Shown: positions 32,494 to 44,739 of the stretch, piece by piece
How positions within the stretch are numbered: the first letter of the stretch is position 1
Layout of the letters: every line of letters starts with the position of its first letter
Assembly: GCF_964204645.1 (NCBI RefSeq)
Contig: NC_134028.1
Coordinates: 17,289,263-17,353,262 of the forward strand
DNA length: 64,000 nt
Origin: Tubulanus polymorphus
Lineage: Eukaryota > Nemertea > Palaeonemertea > Tubulaniformes > Tubulanidae
Direction: 5' to 3'
Made by a program: the position numbers and the translations under genes
Notes under the pieces: generated by a model
What the model saw: the letters and a program-made list of their open reading frames with translations, nothing else
The model's database searches: none
Told to the model about the DNA's origin: nothing

Positions 32494-33755
32494 TTAAAGT
32501 GGTCATGAAGAGGTTTTTGAGATATGGCTAAAAGTATTTTTTATCATCAATTATACCCTATTTATTGATTTAGTGGTCAAGAAATTAATTTTTAATTCTT
32601 CAATTAGTGTTGAAATGGGGCTTTTGATCGGCCGCGCTGATTCCTTCCCAACCCGGAAGTGTGACAACATTCTGAGAACCCAAACCAAAACAACATGGTG
32701 TAGTGTATAGAAACGGGCGATACTAACAGTGATAAGTGCAAAATAATGACTCAAATACATCAGATTCCAATCAAACGTCTGATATTTAGGAAGCCAACAG
32801 TTGGTATTAATAGACAGTCGAAATTATTTCATTTAATTTAGACCCGATGCCTTAGAACGAAGGAATTTGTGACTATAGTGTACAGCGTATTTCTACGTCT
32901 GGAGCAGCGAGCATTCGGTCATCGTCATTAAGTCATTCCCTCTGTAAAAACCACGCGGAGGGGATGACCAATATAGACATCACAGATATTTCTGTGGGTA
33001 GAGACATTTTTATCCAGTACTGGACCATAAAAGCGTCCTGAAACCGTGAATTTGTTTCTGAAACCCAGCCCAGCCTGCGCCATCCCGGCCGTGTAATAGT
33101 AATGTGTGCTGCATACATACAGTCAGTATGTTGTACATACTACAGCGATGTGGGTCACTAGGGAAAGCCAGTACTATATGCAGTGGAAAGCGCGTATCTC
33201 TTACTGCGTATTTAATTCGCGAAAATAGCGTCACTTAGCAGGATAAAAGGCTCTTAGATGATAAAAACATAAATTTTGTGTATCCAAGTTTATGTGTGCC
33301 GTAATATTTGCCGTAATAGAATCTTTCTCTAAAGTGTAAAGCTATTTACACACAGGCCGGGTGTTCTCGCTCCTACGGTCCATAATCTTGGGGCCAAATC
33401 TTTGGTTTCGGCCACTAAAATTTGTCGCTGCCTTTGTGGGTACAGTTCATAGCTACACGCAGCCAAGGTATTCAAAAGACGGTAAAATTAGCGCGATATT
33501 CAACGAAAATGAGCATTGTATAATAACGCTTCTGAGTGTGCTGCAGGTGATGTGTTCTCAGAATGACGTCATCAACATCACCGCGCAAACGCGAGCATCC
33601 TGTTGCTAGGGCCGTTGCTACGGGCTTTTCTCGAGTTTGGATAAAGATATTTTAAAAGTTTTTTCACGAGACTAACATAAATGCATACGGTGAACGTTTT
33701 ATACAAAAAAATTAGATTTAAAATTGTTTTCAAAACCTCTTCATGACCCATTTAA
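32494..33755. repeat. TTAA-flanked inverted-repeat element
   Basis: TTAA then AGTGGTCATGAAGAGGTTTT at the left. At the right AAAACCTCTTCATGACCCAT is followed by TTAA. Inverted repeats of about 20 bp with two mismatches and TTAA on both sides point to a piggyBac-type non-autonomous element of about 1.26 kb. No transposase is recognisable inside. Confidence 0.6.
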
Positions 33756-33759
33756 TCGT

Positions 33760-34436
33760 TATATATCGCATCTTTTCGTCGATTTATTATTTTTCAAGTC
33801 GAGATTATTTCGATGACTGAAATTGCTTCCGTCATTTTTGACTACTTGTTTTAATCGCCACAAATTGGCGCATTAATATGGCGGCATATCGCAATCTTTT
33901 TTGTGGTAAATCGACAAATTAAGCCGACTTGTTCTAAAATATTGCTGAAATATGAATATGTCCCAAAAATTATATTGGCAAATCCCAGTGGCAAATCTTT
34001 CAGTGGCAAATCGACAAAATTTCGTCGCCTCTTTTACTCTAACTTGACAGAGGGTCGAAAATATACCGCCACGCCGAGTTGAGATGATGTGTGCATAGCT
34101 AGGTGCGCCCCTTGGACAGTGGGAACGTATACATATATCCCCGGTAAACGTCACGTTAGGATACAGTGTTCAGCAACTTAGCGTCAGAAGTTATTGTGTC
34201 CGGTTGTCGTTGTTGTGCTGGGCTAATTCGGGCTCGAGATTCCATCGGGCTAACGAATCCTGTTGTGCAACGACGGTATCAGGACAATTCCCCCGGACAA
34301 TTGTCTCCAGGTCTATTGCCCCCCCCCCCGACAATTGCCCCCGGACAATCCCGATCAAATCCCCAAGAAAGTTTCCCGCCGTAAAAATTCACCCCCGTTT
34401 TATAATTCGACGCAAAGACGCGATAGATAACAATGA
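33760..34436. other. Host-like DNA with a GGACAATTG/CCCCCG simple repeat
   Basis: No gene. 34280-34360 has an interrupted repeat of C-runs with GACAATTG that creates proline-rich spurious frames. Confidence 0.4.
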
Positions 34437-34672
34437 TTAGGGTGTGGATTTACATTTTCGGGATTTATTCTCTGTTCAGCATTTCTATCAAACTCGTCTG
34501 TTGATGGGGCTTTAGAACCACTATTTGCTAAATTAGAATTATATGCCGTTTCATTATCATTATCAATGTTAGTATCAGCAGACACATAATCATCATTGTT
34601 AGTATTGACATCATTATTATTTCCCATTTCTCCCATTTCATAAGCTTCTCCACCTTTTACATCCATATACAT
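34437..34672 (-). pseudogene. N-terminal stub of the coiled-coil membrane protein (P2)
   Basis: Acidic Asn/Asp-rich start and an EQRINPENVNP block match residues 1-60 of the 481-residue P3 protein (ESQLNPENLDP). The rest was removed at the P2 truncation point. The start equivalent to P3 is the second ATG, at 34666. Confidence 0.7.
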
Positions 34673-34738
34673 AATAAAATAATTAAAATTTAAAATATAA
34701 CATTCCTCCTATTAAATTCCTATACAAGTTATAGCTAA

Positions 34739-35033
34739 TTAAGTATTTTCATGTGATTTATTATCATTATTAGTTTTAATTATTTCATGTTGAATAATAT
34801 CAGTTTTTATATTTTCTGTAGTATTGTAATCTTTTATTTTAGAATCATTATCTAATTTAATCTAATTTAATATTCTTAGTTTAAGTTTCTGTTGATTGAA
34901 TATGTTTTTTATTTTTTTCGCCTTCCATTAATTTTGGAGCAGTAATAATCTTTTTATTTATATCATTTAATCCAAATGAATTATTTATTGTTGCAGTTTT
35001 AATTAGATTATTATAACCAATTATATTTCCCAT
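34739..35033 (-). pseudogene. MGNIIGYN-type small protein (P2)
   Basis: Colinear with 57890-58177. An Ile/Asn-rich N-terminus with Gly2 (possible N-myristoylation, inference) is followed by a Lys/Asn-rich tail. A small tandem duplication (ATCTAATTTA) at about 34855-34870 and a frameshift disrupt the tail. Confidence 0.55.
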
Positions 35034-35042
35034 TTTTAAAAC

Positions 35043-35912
35043 TTAATCATTAGAAATAATTAATAAATTGGAACCAATACAATAATTTAATCTAATATGT
35101 GATTTATCTAAATAATTTTGGTACCTAACTATATTTTCTGGAATCGATCTATTTTTATCATTATGAATTGAATCTTCAAATAAAACTTTAAATTGTTTCT
35201 GCGCGTCAAATGAAGTATTATCATTTTCAACGATTGGTGATCTTGTTTCAACTTGCGCACCTAAAATACAAATTAAATATATTCTTATAGATTTATTTAT
35301 TCTCTGTATTCCAGCTTTAGTAAATCCTTCACTATTTCTAAAATAAAATCAATCCATCCATTATTGTTTTGTTGTTGTATATTATTATAATATTTTGGTA
35401 ATTCATTCCAATTTAGTGTTCTTAAATCTGAATTTGTTATTATTTTACATAGAAAAATTAATATTATTATTTAGTTCATTAAAATATTTTGAACCTGGTA
35501 AAGGACATTCTAATTCATCTCATATTAATCTTATTTGAAAATATGTATGAAATCTAAAAAGTGATAATATTAATGGTAAACTTGGTTTATTTAAATGATC
35601 ATTCCAACTTATACCACACCCTGTTGTTGCACAATAAACAGCAAAATTTAATTGATTCTGCCAATACTTCATATTAGATTTTAATAACCATTGTTTTGCC
35701 TCATTTAAATTTTTAAAAATAATTACGTAAATATTGAATATATTTTCCATCTTTGCATTAAAATTATTAGTTTCAGTAACAAAAATATCTAAATTAATTA
35801 ATGAATCTAAAAATTCATTTCTATATGAAATATCTTTATTAAAACCTATTGCTGGAATATTATATTCAATTGATTTATTATATTGAAAAGCTTTTGGAAA
35901 ACTATCTGCCAT
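35043..35912 (-). pseudogene. ATTGCGISW-type conserved Polinton protein (P2)
   Basis: The first 130 codons are open and include the signature ATTGCGISWNDHL and a RFHTYFQIRLI block. Frameshifts follow, and internal sequence is lost near 35430-35470. The C-terminal part (AQVETRSPI, SIPENIVRY) is present and extends about 25 residues beyond the point where the P3 copy has a TAA. P2 therefore records the longer, probably ancestral, end. Confidence 0.7.
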
Positions 35913-35944
35913 TTATATAATTAAAAAATTAATAATTAACTTAG

Positions 35945-36355
35945 TCTAATTCTTTTTATAATTTATCTTCAACTGTTATATTACCATTTAAACTTATTAT
36001 ATAATCTAATGTATTTTTTAATTTATTTATTTCTTTTATATTAGATTTTATTTTTTCTTTATAACTTTTTATATTTAATTTTGAACTTATGCCGGTTAAT
36101 ACACTTGAACATAATCCTAACACACCAATAGCTAGGTGTTAATGGACTGAATATTGCTAGAAATGTTATAACATAACTAATTGTAACTGAACCACTGATA
36201 ATAAAATAATATATAATTTTAGATTTCAAATATTTTTTCTTTTAAACTTTTAAATCATTTTCAAATTCTAATATTTGTTTTTCCAAATATAATTTTAATT
36301 TAGTTTTATTAATATCATGAGGAATAATATCAATATTATCAACTTTATCATCCAT
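35945..36355 (-). pseudogene. Two-helix membrane protein (P2)
   Basis: Matches 59242-59676, with an in-frame stop after about 40 residues and a small deletion in the second membrane helix. The leader ATTTTTTTGCTAAATAAATG is of the structural type. Confidence 0.65.
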
Positions 36356-36373
36356 TTATTTAGCAAAAAAATA

Positions 36374-36778
36374 CTAATTAGTAAAATTTATATGCTACAA
36401 ATATAACAATAACTGTTCCACCTAAAATCCAAATTATTTCATATTTCTTCTGTTCACTACTTGGGGTATAATAATCTGATAATTTGGGTTTGTATAGATG
36501 TAATTTTTCTTTATTTGTTACTGCATTATATAAACTCATAATAAGTTTTTCGTAATTTTCTGATCATATAATTCTTTGTTAATATAATCCATATAGTTTT
36601 GTCTTTTTTCTCTATATTCTTCTGCTGCTTTATTATATTTTTCTAAGGCCAAATTATGTCTTTTTTGTTCTGTTTATGATCCATTTTTATCAATATGCTT
36701 AAATAAATATCCACCACCAGTAAATGCTAAAGCGTTAACTATTGCTGACCCTATAATAGTTATAATTGCAGAAGCCAT
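36374..36778 (-). pseudogene. 140-residue membrane protein (P2)
   Basis: Matches 59696-60118: N-terminal helix (IITIIGSAIVNALAFTGGGYL), a basic middle and a C-terminal helix. A stop near codon 33 and a deletion around the KISHRDFQSVDDA equivalent inactivate it. Confidence 0.7.
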
Positions 36779-36802
36779 TTATTTAGTAAAAAAATTACGC
36801 AT

Positions 36803-37024
36803 TTATATAGAAGGAATATATTTCTGTTTTTCTAAATAATCAATAGTTAAATTAGATAAAGTAACTGCTAACGTTAATTTTAAAATATCATTTATATCAA
36901 ATCTATCAACATTAACACTTCCCATTTGAAATACTTTTTTTAATACCATTGAATAACCAACAGTTCCCACTGATAATAATGCTCCATTATATAAACCAGT
37001 TATTTTCCACTTATTATCAGTCAT
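36803..37024 (-). CDS. 73-residue membrane protein (P2)
   Basis: Intact and nearly identical to 60143-60364. Hydrophobic stretches ITGLYNGALLSVGTVGYSMV and ILKLTLAVTLSNLTIDYL flank a short MGSVNVDRFDIND loop, suggesting a membrane hairpin. It is overlapped by eight bases by its upstream neighbour (which ends at 37017). Probably a virion or membrane component (inference from its place among structural genes). Confidence 0.7.
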   Translation of the reverse strand: MTDNKWKITGLYNGALLSVGTVGYSMVLKKVFQMGSVNVDRFDINDILKLTLAVTLSNLTIDYLEKQKYIPSI

Positions 37025-37364
37025 TTATTAATAAAAAATTACTATCTTCAAAATATTTAATTATCTTAGTTATGATTATTTCAACATTTATAATATTACT
37101 TCTTTTATGATTATCATATATTTCAGTTATTATTTGTTTAATATCATCAATAATTCCATCTTCTTTTAATTCATAATATTCTAAAGATGTCTTGATTAAA
37201 TCAATTACTTTTTCTATATTATAATTTTCTTTTTCAATTATTGATGCATTGTTAAATGATTTACTTTGAATATCAGTAATTACATCATTTAGTTTAATTC
37301 TCATTTCTTTACCATGTTTAAAATCAAACCCAAAACATATACTTGGCCCAACAGTTATATTCAT
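37017..37364 (-). CDS. MNITVGPSICFGFDF-type protein (P2)
   Basis: 115 residues, intact. A conserved N-terminus (MNITVGPSICFGFDFK) is followed by a helical Lys/Glu/Ile-rich body. The P3 equivalent is cut by a stop after 64 residues. The leader AGTAATTCTTTTGATATATAA is of the structural-gene type. Function unknown. Confidence 0.65.
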   Translation of the reverse strand: MNITVGPSICFGFDFKHGKEMRIKLNDVITDIQSKSFNNASIIEKENYNIEKVIDLIKTSLEYYELKEDGIIDDIKQIITEIYDNHKRSNIINVEIIITKIIKYFEDSNFLLIND

Positions 37365-37380
37365 TTATATATCAAAAGAA

Positions 37381-38086
37381 TTACTCTTTGCATCTTATAA
37401 CTAATTCATAAATTACAGGACAGTTATTCAAATCAATTAAATATCCATTGTGATTTCTTACTTCTGACTTAAAATTATTGAATTGTGAAATGCAATGCTT
37501 AAAATCACATTCTGTTAGATTATAATTTATTTGCATTCCAAATTCTTTAACATTCTTCAATGGTAAAATATTTAATTTACCAGAATTACAAGTTGTATCT
37601 TTAGTTGCTTCGAATGTTTTTGTAGCATCAATTAAATTGCAATAAATATAAAAATGCGTGTAAATGCGTGTAAGGTATTAAGTTTGTTGTAGCATCAATA
37701 TTTGTAAAAGATCTATCTGGTGGAATTCCTAACATTTTTGCTATAAGTTTTTTTTACCATAGATTTATGTTTTTCACTATTAGTCAACCTTATCTTAATT
37801 TTATCAGAACTCTCACTCTTTGAAAATCTTATACTAAACCTGGAATTACTACCTAACTCGTACCAGGCTTTTCTATTAATTTCTTGCGATAATGTATTAA
37901 AAAGGCTCTATGTTCAATAGTTTTATTCGATATATTGTAAAATGAGTTACATAAACTTATATTTACTTATTTTAAATCCACACACTTTTTAAATTCCCTA
38001 TCTAATTGTATTTGTGAATTATGAGATTTGTAATTTGTATGTCTTCTTGAATCAACAAATATTCTATATTCTTTTAATTCTACCAT
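37381..38086 (-). pseudogene. Putative penton (P2), broken
   Basis: Colinear with 60741-61496 but with a stop after about 40 codons and several frameshifts. The end (EVRNHNGYLIDLNN, YELVIRCKE) is preserved. It lies 18 bases from the small OB-like gene. Confidence 0.65.
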
Positions 38087-38103
38087 TTATTTTACATATT
38101 TTC

Positions 38104-38457
38104 TTATTCGAAATCTATTTCATGGTGCCCTTTTTCATTCTTACCTTTATATATGAAATAGAAATCACCTGAACATAATTCTTCTAAATCTTCACTTGAT
38201 AACCTATGAAATCTATCTGGTAAATATGTTCTGAATTTATATGTATTTCCTTTTAATCCTTCATATTCTAAGTGAATAACTAATTTATCTCCATATTTGT
38301 TAGTAACTGTATCAATATTTGTAATTAGATATTTCTTATGAATTGTTAATTCTGTTAACTTTTTGAATTTATAATCTACAGATTTTACATTTGTTATATC
38401 TTTAATTCTATCTAGAAATAATTTGTTGTTCTCACTGTGTGTTTGTTTACTCTCCAT
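38104..38457 (-). CDS. Small OB-like protein (P2)
   Basis: 117 residues, intact. After a polar N-terminus come alternating beta-like segments (KKYLITNIDTVTNKYGDKLV, IHLEYEGL, YKFRTYLPDRF), then a short helix (LSSEDLEEL) and a final strand (FYFIYKGKN). The five-strand look with a KYG turn suggests an OB-fold, possibly ssDNA-binding (inference; no search possible). It sits directly after PolB. The leader TTTTAATAAAAATATG motif groups it with replication-type genes. Related copies: 29120, 30820, 50803. Confidence 0.6.
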   Translation of the reverse strand: MESKQTHSENNKLFLDRIKDITNVKSVDYKFKKLTELTIHKKYLITNIDTVTNKYGDKLVIHLEYEGLKGNTYKFRTYLPDRFHRLSSEDLEELCSGDFYFIYKGKNEKGHHEIDFE

Positions 38458-38486
38458 TTATAATACATATTTTTATTAAAATTTGA

Positions 38487-41400
38487 TTAACACGTTAGAA
38501 TTCTTTTCATTATCTCGTTCTCTTTTGTTTCTTCTCTTTTAAATTTTAAGTATTCATCTAAATTACAACCATAAGCAACTGTATGAATTCCATCATCTAA
38601 AATATATCTTTTATCATCGAATGGGTTCAAACTAACTTTTTCTATTTCTTCAATAAACACTTCGTGATCTTCTGATCTTAAACATTTCATCTTATGTTTT
38701 CTAACATAATTGCTTCTTCATTGAATATACAATTGATGTAATCTTTGAAATGAATGTTTTTTTCTACTACACTTTTAATTATTCCTTTTAACTTTTTGGC
38801 TTCATGTTCTTTAGTTCTATAACTATACATCTTAGATCGAATACCTATAAATTCTATCATTTCTTCAACTCCTAATTCATCTTTGAATTTACCAGGACTT
38901 TTTTTTATTATCATTGTTAAACAATTCATGATCTTTTGGATAATTACTAAAGTCGGAGTGATGTTTTAATGTTTGTAAATCATCTGTTATGTTATTAGTT
39001 TTTATCTTTAATATGAAACTATCTGTATCAAAGTATAGAATTTCTGTATGCTTTTTCCCAAAATGAGGTTGTAATACGTTATAGTAAAATTCATACATTA
39101 ATAATTTTGATATTTCGTAAACTGAAGCTCCAACATAAATTGGTTTATTAAACTTCATAGAAGTTCTTTTCATTTTAACTGCAGCTAAATTTCCATCAAA
39201 TATTCTGTTACCAATAAGTCTAGGATATGTTTGTAAATGTCTAATTCTTTTAAACCATTACTAACTAACTCAATATCATTTCTATTTCTTATGAATTCAC
39301 AAGTCTTACCATAGAATGCATTATTCATTAACTTGAAAAAATCTTTCTCGAAATCAGTTTTAGCTTTAGTTCTCTGTTTGGTGTTAAAATTTATATATTT
39401 TTCTAACCATTTAGATTATTATTTTCATACTGTAAAACTTCAGTTATTTCAAATACTCCATAACGTTGTGGTTCCATCATTGCCCAACCATATAGATTAT
39501 TTGCGTCTATATATAATAACTTATAGCCAGGATTATCATTCACATTGAAATATTTATCACTTAATACACCTGAAACTCTCCCTCTTATAGATTTTTCAAA
39601 TAACAATAATTGATCTATATTTGTTAACAAATCCATTTTTATATCTGTAAATGTTAAACCACAATTTCAAGTTAAACCTGGACTCGAATAACAATGACAT
39701 CGATCAATATTAAAATATTTTAGATTTACATCTCTAAATCTTTCAAATATATCAGTTAATAATAATACATCTGATTTTAAATATAAATCTACTAATTGTC
39801 CATGATTTTTTTATTTTGAAATGATTCCAAATATTCAATGTTCTATTATATACTTCATCTTTAACATATTCATTTTTTAATTCATCATAAAATTGTTCTT
39901 TTAATAATTCAGTTATATTAAAATCATTATGATTTTTATAAAATGTATATGGAATTGCTCCTTTATATCTCATTAATTGAAAATCATTATTATTTGGATA
40001 GTGTTCCTTTAATATCTTTAATTCATCATCAACTAATGATTTTGATAAATTATCTAATGAACTACTTAAAAATCTATATGAATCAATAAATCTTAGGAAT
40101 CCAAATTGGAAAGATATATAATTTTCAGATGTTTTAGCTAACATTTTAAATTTATAAATTGGTATTTTATCTTTTGATCTATTTGAATTTAATCTTGCTA
40201 TTTCATTATTGATTTCTTCTATTTTATGACATAGCTGTCTGATAAATAAATGAGCATCATACCCTGAAAAATTATAAAATATTACTGGAGCAAAATTTAT
40301 TTTCTTAGCTTGTAAGTTACAATTCTCATGCGCCGCGCCTCGAAACTTTCCATTCAAATGATCATGGTCTCTAACGTTTTAATCTTTAAAATTAAATAGT
40401 TTTTCACAATAAAAACATTTATCTGAAAACTCAAATTCTTCTTTATCTTCTTCTGTCATTATAATTTCTTTATTTTCATTTAACTTTTCATTAAACTTTA
40501 TTTCATATTCAATTAATAAGTCACAAAAATGATTGATGACATTTTCATTTCTATAATGATAATATTCACTTTCAATTAGTTCTGGGTAGTCTGATTTTAT
40601 ATATAATCCAAAAGACGCAGCTGATTGATGAATCTTTTTAATAGTATTTGTTTTTGGTGGTTCTTCTGAGAAATCATTTTCAGAATTTAATTTCTTTCTT
40701 TTATAATATATTTCTTTTCTATCTTGATCAGTTAATTCTTTATTTAATGATTCAAAATACTTTATTCTTGTAATTATATTTCTTGAATTCTAATATTTTA
40801 TCTTTTTCATTTGGTAAAATCATTTTACAATAATCATGATTTTCACATAATTGTTTATGATTTAATAATGCACTTTCATTACTAAATTTAGTTATACATT
40901 TTCTACATAGATATATTTTATGGTGATCATTTTCTGTTCTAAAAAATACATCTATTTGTTTTATCCACATATAATGATTTTCATAATATAATATATCTAT
41001 AACCCCATTTGAATCATAATCTTTTGATAGATATAAAGGTTCTAATGTATAATGTTCAATTTTATTGCCCTTTGTATTTGATAATTTAATTAAATCGAAT
41101 ACATTTATTTTTAGATTATTATCACTTTCTATTTTTGGAATATTTCTAATTCTAACAGGATAATTGTCTCTCTTATAATTATTTTCAAATTGTTTATTAT
41201 TTGTTAATCTAAAACTATGTGTAATATCTTCTGTTGGGTGTAAGCAACTAATTATTGTCCATAAAAAACATTTATTATCTTCATTTTGTACATTTATGAT
41301 AGCATTAGTTTTCAATGGTAATTTGATATAACTTGATCCATTAATATTATCATCTTTATAATATGATAAATTATTTTCATCAATTTGTTTTGATTTAGTT

Positions 41401-42190
41401 AACTTATATTTTGTATTGTACACATGTAAAGTCATAAATATTATTTCATCGAATATTAAACCAGATCCTTCAAAATATTTATCTTCTATTTTACTTTTTA
41501 TTTCATTATAAAATTTATCTAACCTATCATCTATTTGCTGTTTCGAAATGATATGTTGTGAATGATAATTTATATTATATATTTGTTTATCTTCAGATTC
41601 TAAAAATCTAACTTAAGCGGATATACTAATTTTAGGATATTCTACGTCTGTAATTATTTTTATAATATTTTTCATATTTTCTAAATGTTTTTTATTTTCT
41701 TCTAATGTTTTACCTTCATGAAATTTAAACTCGATTGCAGCGGGACCAATATCAATTTTAAATGCATCAGTTATTTCAATATCTTTTTTATTATCTAATG
41801 AATTAATATAATTTCTAACATTTTCCATATATGATTTCTTATTATTTAGAATATCTTTTATTCTTTTAATTGTCTTCGGTTTATTATTATCATTATCAAA
41901 ATAATCTTCACCTAAAATATCATTATTCATATATATTCTAATATGACTTTTAGATTTTAAATGTTCTTTAAAATATCTTTTGTTACTGAATGATTGATTA
42001 CACGTATCACATTTATATATTTCTTATTCATTCTTTAATTCTTCTAATTTAGTTTCTAATATATCATCTTTACATTATAATCTTAATTTATTTTCTAAGT
42101 GTGTTTTAGTTTTATTATGTCTTGCTTTTTGAGATTTATCTATATTGATTTTACATGTTGGACAGTAGTACTTCTTAGTAGTGCTTCCAT
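38487..42190 (-). pseudogene. Polinton family-B DNA polymerase (P2), broken
   Basis: Order on the minus strand: degenerate C2H2 module (42190-41940); N-terminal region with CFLWTIISCLHP and a CRKC...HKQLCENH finger (41435-40800); RDHDH-type Cys/His block and FRGAAHENCN (about 40350); exonuclease-like region with FYNFSGYDAHLFIRQL and FGFLRFIDSYRF (40357-39752); palm motif A region with DANNLYGWAM (about 39510); motif B KLMNNAFYGKT (about 39320); motif C YFDTDS (39018-39035); C-terminal region to 38487. It is split into at least seven frames. This is the protein-primed type of polymerase that replicates Polintons. No intein at motif C. Confidence 0.9.
39018..39035 (-). other. Intein-free motif C of P2 PolB
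   Basis: Encodes YFDTDS without interruption. The position equivalent to the P3 intein insertion is between 39026 and 39027 (T codon / D codon). Confidence 0.85.
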
Positions 42191-42269
42191 TTTAATATCA
42201 AATTTTTTATCAAAATTGATTTTAGAAGTTATTCATTTATATATTATTCATATATATGAAATTATTAGG

Positions 42270-42414
42270 AGTAATAGGGAATATGGGGGTTCAGGTTAAA
42301 GGTTGAAGGGGTGAGTGAGTAAAAAATAAAAAATAAATTTTAGCGTACGAGAATTTATTTTTTATGAGCACGACCCTTCGACCTTTGGTATGAACCCTCA
42401 TATTCCCTATTACT
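42270..42414. repeat. P2 terminal palindrome
   Basis: 42270-42315 (AGTAATAGGGAATATGGGGG...) is an inverted copy of 42369-42414, around a centre containing a further AATAAATTTT/AGAATTTATT pair. Nearly the whole terminal 145 bp can form one hairpin. Confidence 0.8.
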
Positions 42415-43640
42415 TCTGAGAAAAACTGATATTTTACTCCTATACACCAAACTGGCCGTGGGATAATCTGGTCCAAAAACAATTTTGAAAATTAACTTGG
42501 GGTTCTAGTTTGTCACTCAATTCAATATCTTGTGATTGGAAATTTTAGAAATATAACACCTAGGAGCCCCCTTAACCAAAAAAACTTATGATTTGACAGC
42601 AATGATTCTTATACATCTTTTAGATTTCAGGATCTCTGTAGATTCACTCTGTCAAAAGAATTTTTACTTGGCGGTTCCTTGTAATAATGAGGTTAGTACG
42701 TGTTTGAATAATTCTTTTTCTCCCTTAAATTTAGGTAACGCTATGCATACGGTACGCAAAAAAACACTACGCCAAAAACTGGTATGATTTGTGTGGATTT
42801 GACATAAAAGGATCGTTTTAACCATCTTACTTTATTTCACACCATTATACCTGAAGGATATGTTCCTTTTACTTGAATTTTTACTGGAAAAGAGAACTAA
42901 AAATCAGAATATTGATTACTTTGCAATACTTGAATTTATTTTCAGGCAAAATGCTTCGTACAAAGAATAATGCATAAGAATCTTTAAATTGTATTATGGT
43001 TTCTTTATTTGGGTTCATTGAGAATGTAGCAAAACCAGGTATCCCGCCAGATTGCGTGACGAGAAGTAGGTCGATCGTTGTCAAAATTAGTTCATTTTCA
43101 ATGAACTTTGAAATGGATTTTTAGACTCCCCATCCCATATAGTATCACAGCACACACCAAATATATCATCCTTCTACTCGTATATCGGTGTAATTTTCTT
43201 AAGTATTGATTCATCTAAGAAAAAAGATGATTAAGATCTATTCGAAATGCAGATGGAATCGAACGCAGACGACAACTATCTACAAGCGAACCTGGCGGTT
43301 CCTAACATGTCATTGGTGGAATCCTCAATTTGATACTCCAGATAAACGGAAATATCCCAATTGGAGTGTTATTGGATTAAATCTAATTTTTAACCACCTC
43401 CATTGAAAATCTCAAGAACACAAGCACATTCTTGTTGTTGGCCTATTTCCAGATGAATTTTAGATTATGTATTAATTTTCATCAGTTGGGACTCTTTCAT
43501 ATCTACTCACGATTGAGGCGAAATTAGATTTGGTCGATATCATTTAAATAACTAGACCTACAAGTAATGTACAGGATGTTGTTAAGGCGATTTCAGTTTA
43601 AAGTTAAAAATCGACTGTTTTAGGATAGCAAGGGGTTCTT
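42415..43640. other. No gene seen
   Basis: Host-like DNA between P2 and the pogo-like remnant. The 6 bases beyond P2 are TCTGAG; the matching duplication cannot be sought because P2's other end is lost. Confidence 0.4.
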
Positions 43641-43654
43641 ATAGGCGATCATAT

Positions 43655-44690
43655 TCCGTGGATGACGTTAGAAAAGCGATTAAACTTTATCAGAACGGGA
43701 ACTATCATTCGGGCATCTAGTCGGGCATATGGTATACCAGAGGCTACTTTAAGAGACAGACTAGCTGAAGGGCCTGAAGTAATCGAAAAGAGTGGCCCAC
43801 AGCCCATATTAGGATAAGACATTGAGAGCAAGTTGTGTAACTGGATTGAGAGTATGGGGAAAAAAGGGAGAGCCTAAGAAGAACTGTTAGATACCGTCCA
43901 ACGATGTATGAATGCGGACAACAAAAATACCATATTAAAAGATAACAAATCTGGAAAGGATCGTACAATCCCTTCATGACACGCCACCCACACCTTGTTG
44001 TCAAATCCTCAAAAAACTTCTCGGTCCCAAGAGCTTTTTGCACATCAGAGGAGGTTATTGGTTGCTGATTTTCCAATTTTGTAAAAGAGATAACACGTCT
44101 CGAAGGCGGCAAGGATTTACGAAATGATGGAAGTCGAATTTGCAGTTTTGATGAAAGTGGCATTTATTTCTCTATGCCCTAAACCAAGAAATGTCATTGG
44201 TATACGAGGAAAGTCATCGTATAATGTAGTTAGTGAGGACAGGTGCCTGTGCCAGTGCAGTTGGTTCCGCTATCCCACCTATGTTGATTTTTCCTGGCCG
44301 ATGTTTTCGTTATAATTACGATCACTGGTGCTCCCCCAGGCACATACATAGGTTGCAGTGATAATGAATGGATACATACCCCTCTATTTTGTGGTTGGCT
44401 TGCGAATCACTTTATGGCGAACATACCAAAACGGAGGCCAGTCTTACTTTACTGCCCCCCCCCCTCCCCCATGCTAGTCACGTAATCCAAACACTCAAGT
44501 CTTTTCAAGCCATTTTGGCAGCTTGGAGGAAGCAAGTAAAACTCTATCGTGATTCCTACGATAGACAACAAGTGACGAAAAAGTGTTTTCTCCCGTTTTC
44601 TGTGATGCCTGGTCTGTTCTTTTCCATCATGTCCCAGCCAAGATATTTATATCAATCAAGATTTGGATACAATATAAACGATAAAACAAG
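43655..44690 (+). pseudogene. Pogo/Tigger (jerky-like) transposase remnant
   Basis: Plus-strand pieces: a psq-type helix-turn-helix start (VRKAIKLYQNGNYHSGI, then ARLRD-like text), a KLCNWIESMGKKGRA segment of the CENP-B-like domain, a core segment with FDESGIYFSMP-like frames and a LCPKPRNVIGIRGKSSYNVV block. Multiple stops and frameshifts. The DDE catalytic part is incomplete. Confidence 0.6.
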
Positions 44691-44739
44691 TATTCCAGTC
44701 GAGCTAATATCAGACCATCATTAAAAATGCTATCAGATG

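Larger units (their letters stand above)
34437..42414 (-). mobile_element. P2: truncated Polinton
   Basis: The minus-strand right end at 42414 starts AGTAATAGGGAATATGAGGG. Then come PolB, the small OB-like gene, the putative penton and the structural block, ending inside the coiled-coil gene at about 34437. The capsid, integrase and ATPase part is missing. All genes run on the minus strand in the same order as P3. Several carry frameshifts. Confidence 0.85.

Noticed and set aside
34166-34440. Proline-rich coding region
   Set aside because: Low-complexity C-run/GACAATTG repeat with no start context or homology.
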